DNA of 64,000 nt, taken from NCBI RefSeq assembly GCF_025567195.1, contig NZ_JAOQJF010000001.1, positions 1 to 64,000 on the forward strand, written 5' to 3'. The notes beneath the pieces were generated by a model. The model did not search any database, was not told the DNA's origin, and saw nothing but the letters and a program-made list of their open reading frames with translations. A program made the position numbers and the translations under genes. Shown in pieces: positions 51,080-59,811 of this stretch (its first letter is position 1; each line of letters opens with the position of its first letter). The DNA comes from Alitiscatomonas aceti. Lineage in GTDB: Bacteria; Bacillota; Clostridia; Lachnospirales; Lachnospiraceae.

Positions 51080-52525
51080 TTATCTCTTTGTTCCCATGAA
51101 GTAAAAGCCCCTGGCCTCATCCAGAGACACGTCCACGATCTGTCCGATCAGGGAAGCGTCTCCCTGGAAGTGGACCACCGTGTTGTTGGAAAGACGGCCG
51201 GTAACATAGCCCGGTTCATGGGTATCCATTTCCTCCACAAGCACCTTCCGGATCGTTCCCTCATCCCGCTTCACCACCTGGGCGGCAATGTCCTGGACCT
51301 CCTTTAAAAGCCGGTCAAACCGGTCCTTCACCACGTCCTCCGGGACCTGGTCCTCCATGGCCGCTGCCGGTGTCCCGGTCCGTTTGGAGTAAATGAACGT
51401 AAAGGCACTGTCGTAGCGCACCCGTCTCACCACATCCAGGGTCTCCTGGAAATCCTCCTCAGTCTCTCCCGGGAAGCCCACGATGATATCTGTGGTCAGG
51501 GAGATATCCGGCACGGCAGCCCTAAGCTTATCCACCAGCTCCAGGTACTGCTCCTTGGTATATTTCCGGTTCATCTGCTTTAAGATCCGGCTGCTGCCCG
51601 ACTGGACGGGAAGATGAAGATGTTTACAGATCTTTCTGGAATTTTTCATCACTTCAATCAGTTCATCCGAAAGATCCTTGGGATGGGAAGTCATGAACCG
51701 GATCCGCTCCAGTCCGTCGATCTGCTCCACCCGCCGCAGAAGCTCCGCAAAGGTGATGGGCTCCTCCAATGTCTTTCCATAGGAATTGACGTTCTGCCCT
51801 AAAAGCATCACCTCCACCACGCCGTCTGCCACCAGGCCTTCGATCTCGTGGATGATGTCCTCCGGATTCCGGCTGCGCTCCCGGCCCCGCACATAGGGAA
51901 CGATACAGTAGCTGCAGAAATTGTTGCAGCCGAACATGATGTTCACTCCGGATTTGAAGGGATACTTCCGCTCCACCGGCAGGTCCTCCACGATAGCGTC
52001 GGTGCCCTCCCAGATGTCCACCACCATCTTTTTTTCTGTCAGGCGGCGAAAGATCAGCTCCGCCAGCCTGAAAATATTGTGGGTCCCGAAAATAATATCC
52101 ACATGGCGGTAGCTCTTCCTTATCTTCTCCACCACCTGGGGCTCCTGCATCATGCAGCCGCAGAGGGCAATGAGCATATCCGGATTTTTTCTTTTCAGAC
52201 CGCCCAGATAGCCCAGACGGCCGTAAACCTTCAGATTGGCATTTTCTCTTACGGTACACGTATTATAAAGCACAAAATCAGAATTTTCATCCGCTCCCTG
52301 GACAAAGCCGGCTTCCTCCAGGATGCCTAAGAGCTTTTCCGAATCCCTGGCGTTCATCTGGCAGCCGAAGGTCTGTATGAAGGCTGTGGGGCGGCGTCCC
52401 TTTTTCTGTTCAAATTCCCGGACCCAGCCCTGGCATTTTGCCATAAAATAATACTGGCGGGCAGGCTCCTCTGCGGGAGGCTCTCCGGCTATATCAATTT
52501 TATTTAGGTGAATTTCGTTATACAT
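51080..52525 (-). CDS. miaB: tRNA-2-methylthio-N6-dimethylallyladenosine synthase MiaB
   Basis: Radical SAM enzyme adding the 2-methylthio group to A37 of tRNA already modified by MiaA. 481 aa from the ATG at 52525 (MYNEIHLNKIDIAG). It has the UPF0004 domain cysteines (IQTFGCQMNARDSEK, YNTCTVRENA, LCGCMMQEPQV), the radical SAM motif GCNNFCSYCIVPYVRGRE (CxxxCxxC) and a C-terminal TRAM domain (VTGRLSNNTVVHFQG). An alternative TTG start 11 codons upstream is less likely. A decayed copy of its N-terminal part lies at 53169-53234. Confidence 0.97.
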   Translation of the reverse strand: MYNEIHLNKIDIAGEPPAEEPARQYYFMAKCQGWVREFEQKKGRRPTAFIQTFGCQMNARDSEKLLGILEEAGFVQGADENSDFVLYNTCTVRENANLKVYGRLGYLGGLKRKNPDMLIALCGCMMQEPQVVEKIRKSYRHVDIIFGTHNIFRLAELIFRRLTEKKMVVDIWEGTDAIVEDLPVERKYPFKSGVNIMFGCNNFCSYCIVPYVRGRERSRNPEDIIHEIEGLVADGVVEVMLLGQNVNSYGKTLEEPITFAELLRRVEQIDGLERIRFMTSHPKDLSDELIEVMKNSRKICKHLHLPVQSGSSRILKQMNRKYTKEQYLELVDKLRAAVPDISLTTDIIVGFPGETEEDFQETLDVVRRVRYDSAFTFIYSKRTGTPAAAMEDQVPEDVVKDRFDRLLKEVQDIAAQVVKRDEGTIRKVLVEEMDTHEPGYVTGRLSNNTVVHFQGDASLIGQIVDVSLDEARGFYFMGTKR

Positions 52526-52559
52526 TTCTCTTGACTTTTTTCCCTTTCTAGCATACAAT

Positions 52560-52631
52560 ACATAAAAAGAAGCGGGTTTTTTACCGTACAGCTTTATGGC
52601 TCAAGCGGGGTGCTCGTTTCTTTTTTTATGT
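52560..52631. repeat. Imperfect inverted repeat at the 3' end of the AT-rich gene
   Basis: CATAAAAAGAAGCGGG (52560-52575) is roughly inverted as GCTCGTTTCTTTTTTTATG (about 52613-52631). The pair brackets the stop codon of the unknown gene. It may act as a weak terminator or mark one boundary of the inserted segment. Confidence 0.35.
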
Positions 52632-53118
52632 TTATAATATCATATAAATACAATTTTCTATTTTCAGAATGTCTTATGACCAGCTCTGCATGAAATACAT
52701 TATACCGCAAAACATCATTATTTTCATCAAAAATCGGAATTGCAAATCTGGAATCATATCGATACCAGCCGTATTTCGCATTTTTATTATGTTTCCTTTC
52801 CAGATTTTCCTGAAAGCGTCTATTCTCCGCAATTTCTATCATCTCTGGAATTCCCTGCGCGGCATTTGCTTTCGCCTTTGCCAATGCTCCTTTTAATTTT
52901 GCAGTATAATTTGAACCGGAATATTCATCAGGCAAATCACTGCCAATATAGATAATTTCTTTACTTCCTGCAATCTCTATGAATTCACCAACATATTGTT
53001 TTAAATACTGCTCAACTTCATCCCAATCTATATTTCGTTTTCCTTTAAATCGAATGTCATTCACAATAACGATCTGATTCCCTTTTACATCTTTGATAAC
53101 ACTTATGTTTCTTTCCAT
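52594..53118 (-). CDS. Unknown AT-rich protein, likely acquired, 174 aa
   Basis: A soluble, charged 174-aa protein beginning MERNISVIKDVKGNQIVIVN. Strand-rich N-terminal half, a helical middle with KGALAKAKANAAQGIPEMIE, and a conserved-looking C-terminal motif YDSRFAIPIFDENNDVLRYN followed by FHAELVIRHSENRKLYLYDI. I believe similar proteins occur widely as hypotheticals in Firmicutes, and the C-terminal part recalls domains of phage or mobile-element polyvalent proteins, but this is memory, not a search. The gene is clearly richer in A/T than everything around it and sits between miaB and a miaB fragment, both signs of transfer. GGGAGG supports the start. Confidence 0.8.
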   Translation of the reverse strand: MERNISVIKDVKGNQIVIVNDIRFKGKRNIDWDEVEQYLKQYVGEFIEIAGSKEIIYIGSDLPDEYSGSNYTAKLKGALAKAKANAAQGIPEMIEIAENRRFQENLERKHNKNAKYGWYRYDSRFAIPIFDENNDVLRYNVFHAELVIRHSENRKLYLYDIINIKKETSTPLEP

Positions 53119-53168
53119 AATCCTCCCTTGTATCCTGTCTTACAATAGCATTTCAGAATCCTGTTTCC

Positions 53169-53234
53169 TCACATGTTCTGACAGCTGAAGGTCTGCATAA
53201 GGGCCGTAGGGCGGCATCCGGCTTTCTGCTCCAT
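53169..53234 (-). pseudogene. Decayed fragment of miaB (N-terminal region)
   Basis: On the minus strand this reads EQKAGCRPTALMQTFSCQ with a stop three codons later. The intact MiaB in this window reads EQKKGRRPTAFIQTFGCQ at the start of its UPF0004 domain. DNA identity over about 50 bases is roughly 75-80% without gaps (against 52357-52412). The similarity fades on both sides. It lies immediately upstream of the AT-rich gene. Confidence 0.75.
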
Positions 53235-53310
53235 ATAAAAACAAAAGCCGGACGTTCCCATATTATATATCAATGTACATGCAAAAGCAAACAGAAAAAT
53301 CCCGTCCCGG

Positions 53311-54558
53311 CTATTTCCGGATCTGTCCGTTTCCGTAAATGATATATTTGGTGGAGGTCAGGGCCAGAAGTCCCATGGGTCCTCTGGCATGAAGCTTCTG
53401 GGTGCTGATGCCGATCTCTGCCCCAAAGCCGAACTCAAAGCCGTCGGTGAACCTGGTGGAGGCGTTCACATAGACCGCCGCCGCATCCACCTGGTCCAGG
53501 AACCTCTGGGCGTTTTCATAGCTCTCTGTCACTATGGTCTCCGAGTGGCCGGTGTTGTAGCGGTTGATATGGCGGATGGCCTCATCCACAGAATCCACGA
53601 TCTTACAGGAAAGGATATAATCCAGGTATTCCTTTCCCCAGTCCTCCTCCGAAGCCGCCGCAAATTCCGGGACCACGGCCCGGGAGGCCTCGTCTCCCCG
53701 GATCTCCACCTGTTTTTCCTCCAGCTTCTCCTTTAAACGCGGGAGGAAGCGTTCTGCCGCGTCCCTGTGGACCAGCAGGGATTCACAGGCGTTGCAGACG
53801 CCGATGCGCTGGGTCTTAGCATTGAACACAATATCCAGGGCCATATCCAGGTCTGCGGACTCATCCACATATACATGGCAGTTTCCCGTTCCTGTCTCGA
53901 TCACAGGCACTGTGCTGTTTTCCACCACGCTCCGGATCAGCCCCGCTCCTCCTCTGGGGATCAGCACATCCAGGTATCCGTTGAGGCGCATGAATCCTGT
54001 GGCCGTCTCCCGGCTGGTATCGGTGATGAGCTGGACAGAGTCCTCGGGGATCCCGCATTTTTTCAGTCCGTCCCGGATACAGGAGACCATGGCACGGTTG
54101 GAATTTATGGCGTCGCTGCCTCCCCTTAAGATCACGGCGTTCCCTGTCTTAAAACACAGGGCAAAGGCGTCGGCCGTCACATTGGGCCTGGCCTCGTAAA
54201 TGATCCCCACAACGCCCAGAGGCACCCTCTTCTGGCCGATGAGAAGGCCGTTGGGCCGTTTTTTCATAGAAAGGACCTGGCCGATGGGATCCTCCAGATC
54301 TATGACCTGGGCCATGCCCGTGACGATCCCTTCGATGCGCTCCGGGGTGAGCAGCAGCCGGTCCAAAAGCCCCTGGGCCATGCCCTTTTCCCTGGCAAGA
54401 CGAAGGTCCTCTTCATTGGCCCTTAAGATCTCCTCCCGGCGTCCTGAAAGCTCTGAGGCCGCCGCCCGGAGGCCTTCGTTCTTTCTCTGGGAGTCCATGG
54501 TCCCAAGTATGTATGAAGCGTCCTTTGCTCTCTGTCCGATCTCTTTTAAATCCATCAT
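53311..54558 (-). CDS. proA: Glutamate-5-semialdehyde dehydrogenase (gamma-glutamyl phosphate reductase)
   Basis: Second step of proline synthesis: NADPH-dependent reduction of glutamyl-5-phosphate. The 415-aa protein has the aldehyde dehydrogenase fold with PLGVVGIIYEARPNVTADAF, CFKTGNAVILRGGSDA, and the catalytic cysteine in KTQRIGVCNACESLLVH. C-terminal signature TRFTDGFEFGFGAEIGIST. It follows the folate cyclo-ligase gene by 26 bases, with proB two genes further upstream. Confidence 0.98.
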   Translation of the reverse strand: MMDLKEIGQRAKDASYILGTMDSQRKNEGLRAAASELSGRREEILRANEEDLRLAREKGMAQGLLDRLLLTPERIEGIVTGMAQVIDLEDPIGQVLSMKKRPNGLLIGQKRVPLGVVGIIYEARPNVTADAFALCFKTGNAVILRGGSDAINSNRAMVSCIRDGLKKCGIPEDSVQLITDTSRETATGFMRLNGYLDVLIPRGGAGLIRSVVENSTVPVIETGTGNCHVYVDESADLDMALDIVFNAKTQRIGVCNACESLLVHRDAAERFLPRLKEKLEEKQVEIRGDEASRAVVPEFAAASEEDWGKEYLDYILSCKIVDSVDEAIRHINRYNTGHSETIVTESYENAQRFLDQVDAAAVYVNASTRFTDGFEFGFGAEIGISTQKLHARGPMGLLALTSTKYIIYGNGQIRK

Positions 54559-54584
54559 TTTTTCCTCGCTTTCCCTGCTGTCCG

Positions 54585-55196
54585 TTATTTCCCTCTGTGA
54601 CGTCCGGAAAAAAAGATCTGCTCCGGCGTTATGACCATATCCACCGGCCGGTCGTGCTCTTCGCCCGGAAGCGTTTCCACCATCTGGAAGCCATAGGCCA
54701 GGGCCAAGGTCTCATGGTCCGGCTCCCGTTCCAGGAAGCAGTCATAATAGCCGCCTCCCTTTCCCAGCCGCCTTCCGTCCGGCGTAAAGGCCATGCCCGG
54801 CACCAGCACAGGCGCTGTTCTCCAGTCTGCCTTCGGACAATGCCCGCCAGGCTCCAGAATATGGAAGGCACCTTCTTCCAGATCGTCCATGGACCGGATC
54901 TCAAAAAAAACCATCCACGGGCCTTTTTCCTGGCTGTTCTTCCCATCCATGACGACTCTGGGCAGGGCTACCCGCTTTCCCTCTCTTAAAAGTTTCTCCA
55001 GAAGCTTCCGGGTCCCTGTTTCCCAGGAAAGGGCCATATAGCCAAGGATCCGGTCCGCCCCGGAGATCTCCGGCCGGGAAAGGACACGGCGGCAGACCTC
55101 CCTGTCCCAGGCCGTCTTTTCCTCCGCAGATACAGCCTTTAAAAGGCCGCGCATCTGTTTTCTCAGATCAGCTTTCTGTGTGTCCCACATTTCCAT
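54585..55196 (-). CDS. fau: 5-formyltetrahydrofolate cyclo-ligase
   Basis: ATP-dependent conversion of 5-formyl-THF to 5,10-methenyl-THF, recycling a folate inhibitor. About 203 aa. Motifs are the N-terminal LRKQMRGLLKAVSAEEK, the substrate loop ILEPGGHCPKADWRT, and the ATP-binding GRRLGKGGGYYDCFLER. The start is uncertain: ATG at 55196 is weakly supported (GGAAAG upstream), a later ATG at 55190 is possible, and both lie within the end of ynzC. The overlap implies coupled translation. Confidence 0.93.
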   Translation of the reverse strand: MEMWDTQKADLRKQMRGLLKAVSAEEKTAWDREVCRRVLSRPEISGADRILGYMALSWETGTRKLLEKLLREGKRVALPRVVMDGKNSQEKGPWMVFFEIRSMDDLEEGAFHILEPGGHCPKADWRTAPVLVPGMAFTPDGRRLGKGGGYYDCFLEREPDHETLALAYGFQMVETLPGEEHDRPVDMVITPEQIFFSGRHRGK

Positions 55197-55395
55197 ACTT
55201 CTTTCCAAGATCTGTGATGGTCCCGTCCTTTTCCTTGATGGAGATATTATTTAAGCTTCCCCTTAAATTCCTCCGGACTGCCTCGATGTATTCCTTTCTG
55301 AGGGCTGCCTGCTCGTTCTTTTCTTCCTCTGTCAGTCCCACAGACTGGGATTTATGGTAAAGGGCATTGATTCTGTCGATCTTTTCTGCATCCAT
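55168..55395 (-). CDS. ynzC: DUF896/YnzC-family protein
   Basis: A 75-aa protein of the DUF896 family: two-helix hairpin signature KIDRINALYHKSQSVGLTEE then EKNEQAALRKEYIEAVRRNL, and a short tail (LNNISIKEKDGTITDLGKK). Bacillus YnzC is linked to the SOS region, but the family's function is unknown. It overlaps the folate cyclo-ligase gene by about 29 bases and lies between proB and that gene. Confidence 0.93.
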   Translation of the reverse strand: MDAEKIDRINALYHKSQSVGLTEEEKNEQAALRKEYIEAVRRNLRGSLNNISIKEKDGTITDLGKKYGNVGHTES

Positions 55396-55479
55396 TCTGT
55401 TTTTCTCCTTCTATGATTGAATCCGTCCTGGGGCGGTCCTTCCTGTGATCCGGTCCCGCCTGCGGGCTCTGTTCTGGTG

Positions 55480-56331
55480 TTATGGGTGTACGCTCTCGAT
55501 ATAATCAAGGAGCGTGAAATCCGGACTCCTGTGGGCCGTGAACAGGGTCCCCACTTCCCTTCCCTCCAGGATATCCCAGATCACTCCCACATCATCTCCG
55601 TTGGCAATGACCATGTCTGTGCCGCTGCCGGCGGCGATCTTTGCCGCGTAGAGCTTTGCCGCCATGCCGCCGGTGCCCACATCACTTCCGGACGTGGATT
55701 TTCCCATGGACATGAGCGCGTCGGAAAGCTCGTCCACCTGGCTGATGAATTCCGCATCCGGATTCATCTTCGGATCATCGGAATAAAGGCCGTCGATATC
55801 TGAAAGAAGGACCAGAAGATCTGCGCCGATGAGGGCAGAAACAATGGCAGAAAGCCGGTCATTATCGCCAAATTTGATCTCATAAGTGGAAACCGTGTCG
55901 TTTTCATTGACCACCGGCACAGTTCCCAGCTTTAAAAGCTGGTCGAAGGTATTCCTGGCGTTTTCCCTGGAGGTATTGTCCACGATGGTATTCTTTGTCA
56001 TAAGGACCTGGGCCGCCGTCTGGTTATACTCAGAAAAGATCTTCTGGTATACCATCATGAGCCTGGCCTGGCCCACAGCCGCATAGGCCTGCTTTTCCGC
56101 CACCGTCTGCGGCTTCTGGCAGCCCAGGGCCTGACGGCCCGCTGCAATGGCTCCCGAGGACACCAGGACCACCTCTTTTCCCATGCCCCTCAAGTCGCTG
56201 ATGACCCGGATCAGCCGCTCGATCTTAACAAGGTTCACGTCCCCGGTCTCTGGATGGGTCAGGGAGGAGGAGCCGATCTTTATGACGATCCTCTTTTTAT
56301 TTTTCAGTTCTTCTCTTGCTGTCTTTTTCAT
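55480..56331 (-). CDS. proB: Glutamate 5-kinase, short form without PUA domain
   Basis: Phosphorylates glutamate in the first, feedback-controlled step of proline synthesis. The amino acid kinase domain is complete: RIVIKIGSSSLTHPETGDVN, VVLVSSGAIAAGRQALG, VPVVNENDTVSTYEIKFGDN, DIDGLYSDDPKMNPDA and GTGGMAAKLYAAKIAAGSG. At 283 aa it lacks the C-terminal PUA domain of the approximately 370-aa form. The gene is separated from proA by ynzC and the folate cyclo-ligase gene, probably in one transcript. Confidence 0.96.
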   Translation of the reverse strand: MKKTAREELKNKKRIVIKIGSSSLTHPETGDVNLVKIERLIRVISDLRGMGKEVVLVSSGAIAAGRQALGCQKPQTVAEKQAYAAVGQARLMMVYQKIFSEYNQTAAQVLMTKNTIVDNTSRENARNTFDQLLKLGTVPVVNENDTVSTYEIKFGDNDRLSAIVSALIGADLLVLLSDIDGLYSDDPKMNPDAEFISQVDELSDALMSMGKSTSGSDVGTGGMAAKLYAAKIAAGSGTDMVIANGDDVGVIWDILEGREVGTLFTAHRSPDFTLLDYIESVHP

Positions 56332-56387
56332 GTTTCATCTCTCCAATCCCAGGATTTTCTGTAACCAGCCTCATATCCTTTTCCTGC

Positions 56388-57992
56388 TTATGCCGGGCAG
56401 TACCGGCGGATGATCTCTTCTGCCACCTTAAGGCCGTCCATGGCTGCCGACGTGATCCCTCCGGCGTACCCGGCCCCTTCTCCGCATGGGTAAAGCCCCT
56501 TGACGCTGCTCTCCAGGTTCTCGTCCCTTATGATCTTTAAGGGCGAGGAGGTGCGGCTTTCGATCCCCGCAAGAAGCGCATCGGACCGGTCAAAGCCCCG
56601 GATCTTTTTTCCGAACTGCTCCATTCCCTCTATAAATGCTGTATTGAGCGCCTCCGGCATCAGTTCCCGGAGATTGGAAAGGGCATAGCCGCCGCAGAAC
56701 TGGGGCGCCACGTCTCCCAGGGCCTCCGATCTCCGGTCCTCCTTAAAGTCTCCATAAAGCTGCACCGGGATCCTTCCATTCCCCAGTAAAAACGCCTTTT
56801 CCTCCAGCCTCCGCTGGAACTCCACTCCGCCCAGGGCGCCGGGAACCGGGAAGTCCCCAGGAGTCACAGAAACGATGATGGCGCTGTTGGCGTTCTCTCC
56901 GTCCCGCCGGAAGTTGCTCATACCGTTGACGGCCAGTCTTCCCTTTTCCGATGAGGCATTGACCACATAGCCGCCGGGACACATACAGAAGGAATAGACC
57001 CCGCGGCCGCTTTTTGTGCTGGCCGTCACCTTATAGGGAGCGGCTCCCAGCTCTCCCGCATCCTCCCTGCCGTATTGGGAGAGATTGATCATTTTCTGGG
57101 GATGCTGGACCCTTAGGCCCACGGCAAAGGCCTTGGGCTCCATAAGGACCTTCTGCTCCCACAGGGAGGAAAATAGCGCCCTGGCGCTGTGGCCCACAGC
57201 CAGCACCACCGTCCGGCTTTGGATCCTTTCCCCTCCGGCCAGAAGGACGCCTCCGGTCCTTCCGTCTTCCATCAGGACCTGCTCCACCCGGCAGCCAAAC
57301 CGCACCTCTCCTCCGGCGTCCTGGATCCGTTTCCGGATATTTTTCACCACCTCCCGGAGAACATCAGTCCCGATATGGGGGCGGCTGTCATACAGGATGG
57401 AACCGTCCGCCCCGGCCTCCACGAAGGTCTCCAGGACCTTTCCGTTCCTTCCGAACACATCCTTTACCAGCGTGTTCAGCTTTCCGTCAGAAAAGGTCCC
57501 GGCGCCGCCTTCCCCGAACTGGACGTTTGAGTGGAGGTCCAGGCTGTCATCCCCGTTCCTCCAGAACGCCTCCACCTTCTCTGCCCGCACCTCCACCGGA
57601 TCTCCCTGCTCTAAAAGAAGAGGAGCAAAGCCATTCTCCGCCAGGGCCAGGGCCGCAAAAAGCCCTGCCGGACCGGCTCCGATGATCACCGGACGGTCCT
57701 TTAAGACTTCCTTTCCATGGGCCGGATACCGGTACCGGGCTTCTGTTTCTATCTGGATGTTGCGGCTGTCCGCCTTTTTCACAGCCGTCTCTTCCTTTTT
57801 CTTTTCCGCAAGCTTTACATCCACGATGTAGCTGTACAGGATCCTGTCCTTTTTCCGGGCGTCGATGGAGCGGCGCACCACATCCACCCTCCGGATGGAG
57901 GTCTCCGGCACCTTTAAAAGCCTGGCCGCCTTTTTCTTAATGGCCCCCGGGCCATGGCCCACCTCCAGGGCCAGCTGATTGATTCGGATCAT
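56388..57992 (-). CDS. Uncharacterised FAD-dependent dehydrogenase (COG2509-like)
   Basis: A 534-aa flavoprotein. An N-terminal RNA-binding-like extension (MIRINQLALEVGHGPGAIKK, about 100 residues) precedes the dinucleotide motif VIIGAGPAGLFAALALAENG. Later motifs are VQFGEGGAGTFSDGKLNTLV, MCPGGYVVNASSEKGRLAVN and GLYPCGEGAGYAGGITSAAM. This order is typical of the COG2509 family, whose substrate is unknown. It follows the HI0933-type flavoprotein gene by 6 bases, so the two are co-expressed. Confidence 0.92.
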   Translation of the reverse strand: MIRINQLALEVGHGPGAIKKKAARLLKVPETSIRRVDVVRRSIDARKKDRILYSYIVDVKLAEKKKEETAVKKADSRNIQIETEARYRYPAHGKEVLKDRPVIIGAGPAGLFAALALAENGFAPLLLEQGDPVEVRAEKVEAFWRNGDDSLDLHSNVQFGEGGAGTFSDGKLNTLVKDVFGRNGKVLETFVEAGADGSILYDSRPHIGTDVLREVVKNIRKRIQDAGGEVRFGCRVEQVLMEDGRTGGVLLAGGERIQSRTVVLAVGHSARALFSSLWEQKVLMEPKAFAVGLRVQHPQKMINLSQYGREDAGELGAAPYKVTASTKSGRGVYSFCMCPGGYVVNASSEKGRLAVNGMSNFRRDGENANSAIIVSVTPGDFPVPGALGGVEFQRRLEEKAFLLGNGRIPVQLYGDFKEDRRSEALGDVAPQFCGGYALSNLRELMPEALNTAFIEGMEQFGKKIRGFDRSDALLAGIESRTSSPLKIIRDENLESSVKGLYPCGEGAGYAGGITSAAMDGLKVAEEIIRRYCPA

Positions 57993-57998
57993 ATGTAA

Positions 57999-59246
57999 TT
58001 ACTCCTTACCTGTGGCGCTGGCTCCGGCCGCATAGCCGCTGGACCAGGCCCACTGCAGATTATAGCCGCCGCAGATCCCGTCCACATCCAGGATCTCACC
58101 GGCAAAATAAAGTCCCGGCACCAGCCTGGATTCCATTGTGCAGGGATCCACATCCTTTACACGGACTCCGCCCATGCATACCTGGGCCTTATCGAAGGAA
58201 TTGGCTGCCGTCACCTCCACCACTGTGCGCTTTATAAGCTCCGCCGCCGCCAGGAGCTTTTTATCTGAAAGCCTTCCAGTCATTTCCTCTCCCCTGATCC
58301 CGGCAGCCTTTAAAAACAGGGCCGCCAGCTTTTTATGAAAGATGCCGTTTAAAAAGCCCTCTGCCTTCCGGTCTGACAGATACATTCTCTGCTCCTTTAA
58401 AAGTAAGAAAAGCTCTTCATCCTTCAGGGATGGGAAAAAGTCCAGGACTGCAAGCACCCGCTTCTTCCGGTCCAGGGCCTCGGAGGCATACCGGCTCACC
58501 TGGAACACCGGGATCCCGGAGATCCCGTAATCCGTAAGCTGCAGCTCCCCCCGGTCGGAGGCCAGAAGATCTCCCAGCTCCCCATGCTTCCCGGCCGTAT
58601 AAAGGCTTACCTCTGCCTCCGTGCGGACGCCGGCAATGGATCTGAAAAAATCCCCCCGGCATTTCAGCTGTACCAGAGCCGGAAGGGGCTTTACGATCTT
58701 GTGGCCCAGGGAAGCTGCCAGATCATAGCCGCTGCCGTCGGAGCCTGTGGACGGAGCCGCCTTGGAGCCTGCCGCCAGGATCAGGAAATCTCCCCGGAAA
58801 GCACCGCAGGAGGTCCGGACGCAGAAGCCTGTCCCGTCCCTCTCCACTGTTTCCGGTCTGCATTCCGTCACGATCCGGATCTCCAGGCTCTCTGCCTTTT
58901 CCCTCAAAGCGTCCAGCACCGTCTGGGCCTGGCCGGAGGCCGGGTAGACATACCCATTCCGGTCTGTGACCACCACGCCCAGACGGCGGAAAAAGGAGAC
59001 CGTGTCTGCCGCAGAAAACCGTCCGATGGCCGTCATGGGGAAATCCGCGGTCCCGCAGCGGTAGCAGTCCGGTCTCATATCCAGGTTGGTCAGATTGCAC
59101 TTTCCGTTTCCTGTGGAAAGGATCTTCTTTCCCACCCGGGGCATATGCTCCAGGATCGTCACCCCTGCACCGTTTTCTGCCGCCGTAATGGCCGCCATAA
59201 GTCCGGCGGCTCCGCCGCCGATGATGATCCCTTCTGGTCGTCCCAT
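57999..59246 (-). CDS. HI0933/BaiN-like NAD(P)/FAD-dependent oxidoreductase
   Basis: A 415-aa flavoprotein with the HI0933-family arrangement: GIIIGGGAAGLMAAITAAEN, RVGKKILSTGNGKCNLTN, a mid-protein LILAAGSKAAPSTGSDGSGY, and the C-terminal GLYFAGEILDVDGICGGYNL. Members have been linked to bile acid or general reductive reactions, but no substrate can be read here. The ATG at 59246 has AAGGAGG at good spacing. It is paired with the COG2509-like gene downstream. Confidence 0.93.
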   Translation of the reverse strand: MGRPEGIIIGGGAAGLMAAITAAENGAGVTILEHMPRVGKKILSTGNGKCNLTNLDMRPDCYRCGTADFPMTAIGRFSAADTVSFFRRLGVVVTDRNGYVYPASGQAQTVLDALREKAESLEIRIVTECRPETVERDGTGFCVRTSCGAFRGDFLILAAGSKAAPSTGSDGSGYDLAASLGHKIVKPLPALVQLKCRGDFFRSIAGVRTEAEVSLYTAGKHGELGDLLASDRGELQLTDYGISGIPVFQVSRYASEALDRKKRVLAVLDFFPSLKDEELFLLLKEQRMYLSDRKAEGFLNGIFHKKLAALFLKAAGIRGEEMTGRLSDKKLLAAAELIKRTVVEVTAANSFDKAQVCMGGVRVKDVDPCTMESRLVPGLYFAGEILDVDGICGGYNLQWAWSSGYAAGASATGKE

Positions 59247-59320
59247 AGCTTCCTCCTTGCATGCCATTGCTGTAAAAATGTTATTCCTAGTATATCCACC
59301 CGGCGTTTAAATTGCAAGTC

Positions 59321-59728
59321 TTAACTGGTGTAAGATTCCAGATAGCTGAAAATTTCCGCCATGGTGGGAAACCAGATCCCCTCCATGAGCCTTTCCTGTT
59401 CCACCGGCGGAAAATCCGCAAGGGGCATATGGGTGAAAAGATTCACCGTTGCCAGGCTGTCGTCATAAACAATGAGATACCCCTCCTCCGCCACCAGGCA
59501 GAAGCTGTCCTTTACAGGCTCCGGCTCCACTGCCTCCTGGTTCAGCACCAGGTGGGCCATCTCCTCCTCTCCGCTGCCTTCCGCCAGGGCCGGCTGTTCC
59601 ACGGATTCGGTCATCTGCACCTCTGCCGCCTGCTGTCTGGGCGGATCAATGGTAAGGACAAACAGGGACACCAGGCAGCCTGCCGTCAGCACCAAAAAGA
59701 AAAGAAAGCAGGATACATATTTTTTCAT
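59321..59728 (-). CDS. Small exported protein, possibly lipid-anchored; BofC-like C-terminus
   Basis: A 135-aa protein with an N-terminal hydrophobic segment (VSCFLFFLVLTAGCLVSLFV) that could be a signal anchor or carry a lipobox (LTAGC). A short Glu-rich linker is followed by a compact extracellular domain (CLVAEEGYLIVYDDSLATVN then WFPTMAEIFSYLESY). The last part resembles BofC-type C-terminal domains in pattern only, so I do not name it. It sits alone between a flavoprotein gene and a flippase gene. Confidence 0.75.
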   Translation of the reverse strand: MKKYVSCFLFFLVLTAGCLVSLFVLTIDPPRQQAAEVQMTESVEQPALAEGSGEEEMAHLVLNQEAVEPEPVKDSFCLVAEEGYLIVYDDSLATVNLFTHMPLADFPPVEQERLMEGIWFPTMAEIFSYLESYTS

Positions 59729-59811
59729 TGGAAATCACTCCTTCTGAAAACAGTATCTGCTTTCTTTCCCTGTTTTAAACAGCTTTTACGGATTTTCTGC
59801 CAAAGTTTGGC

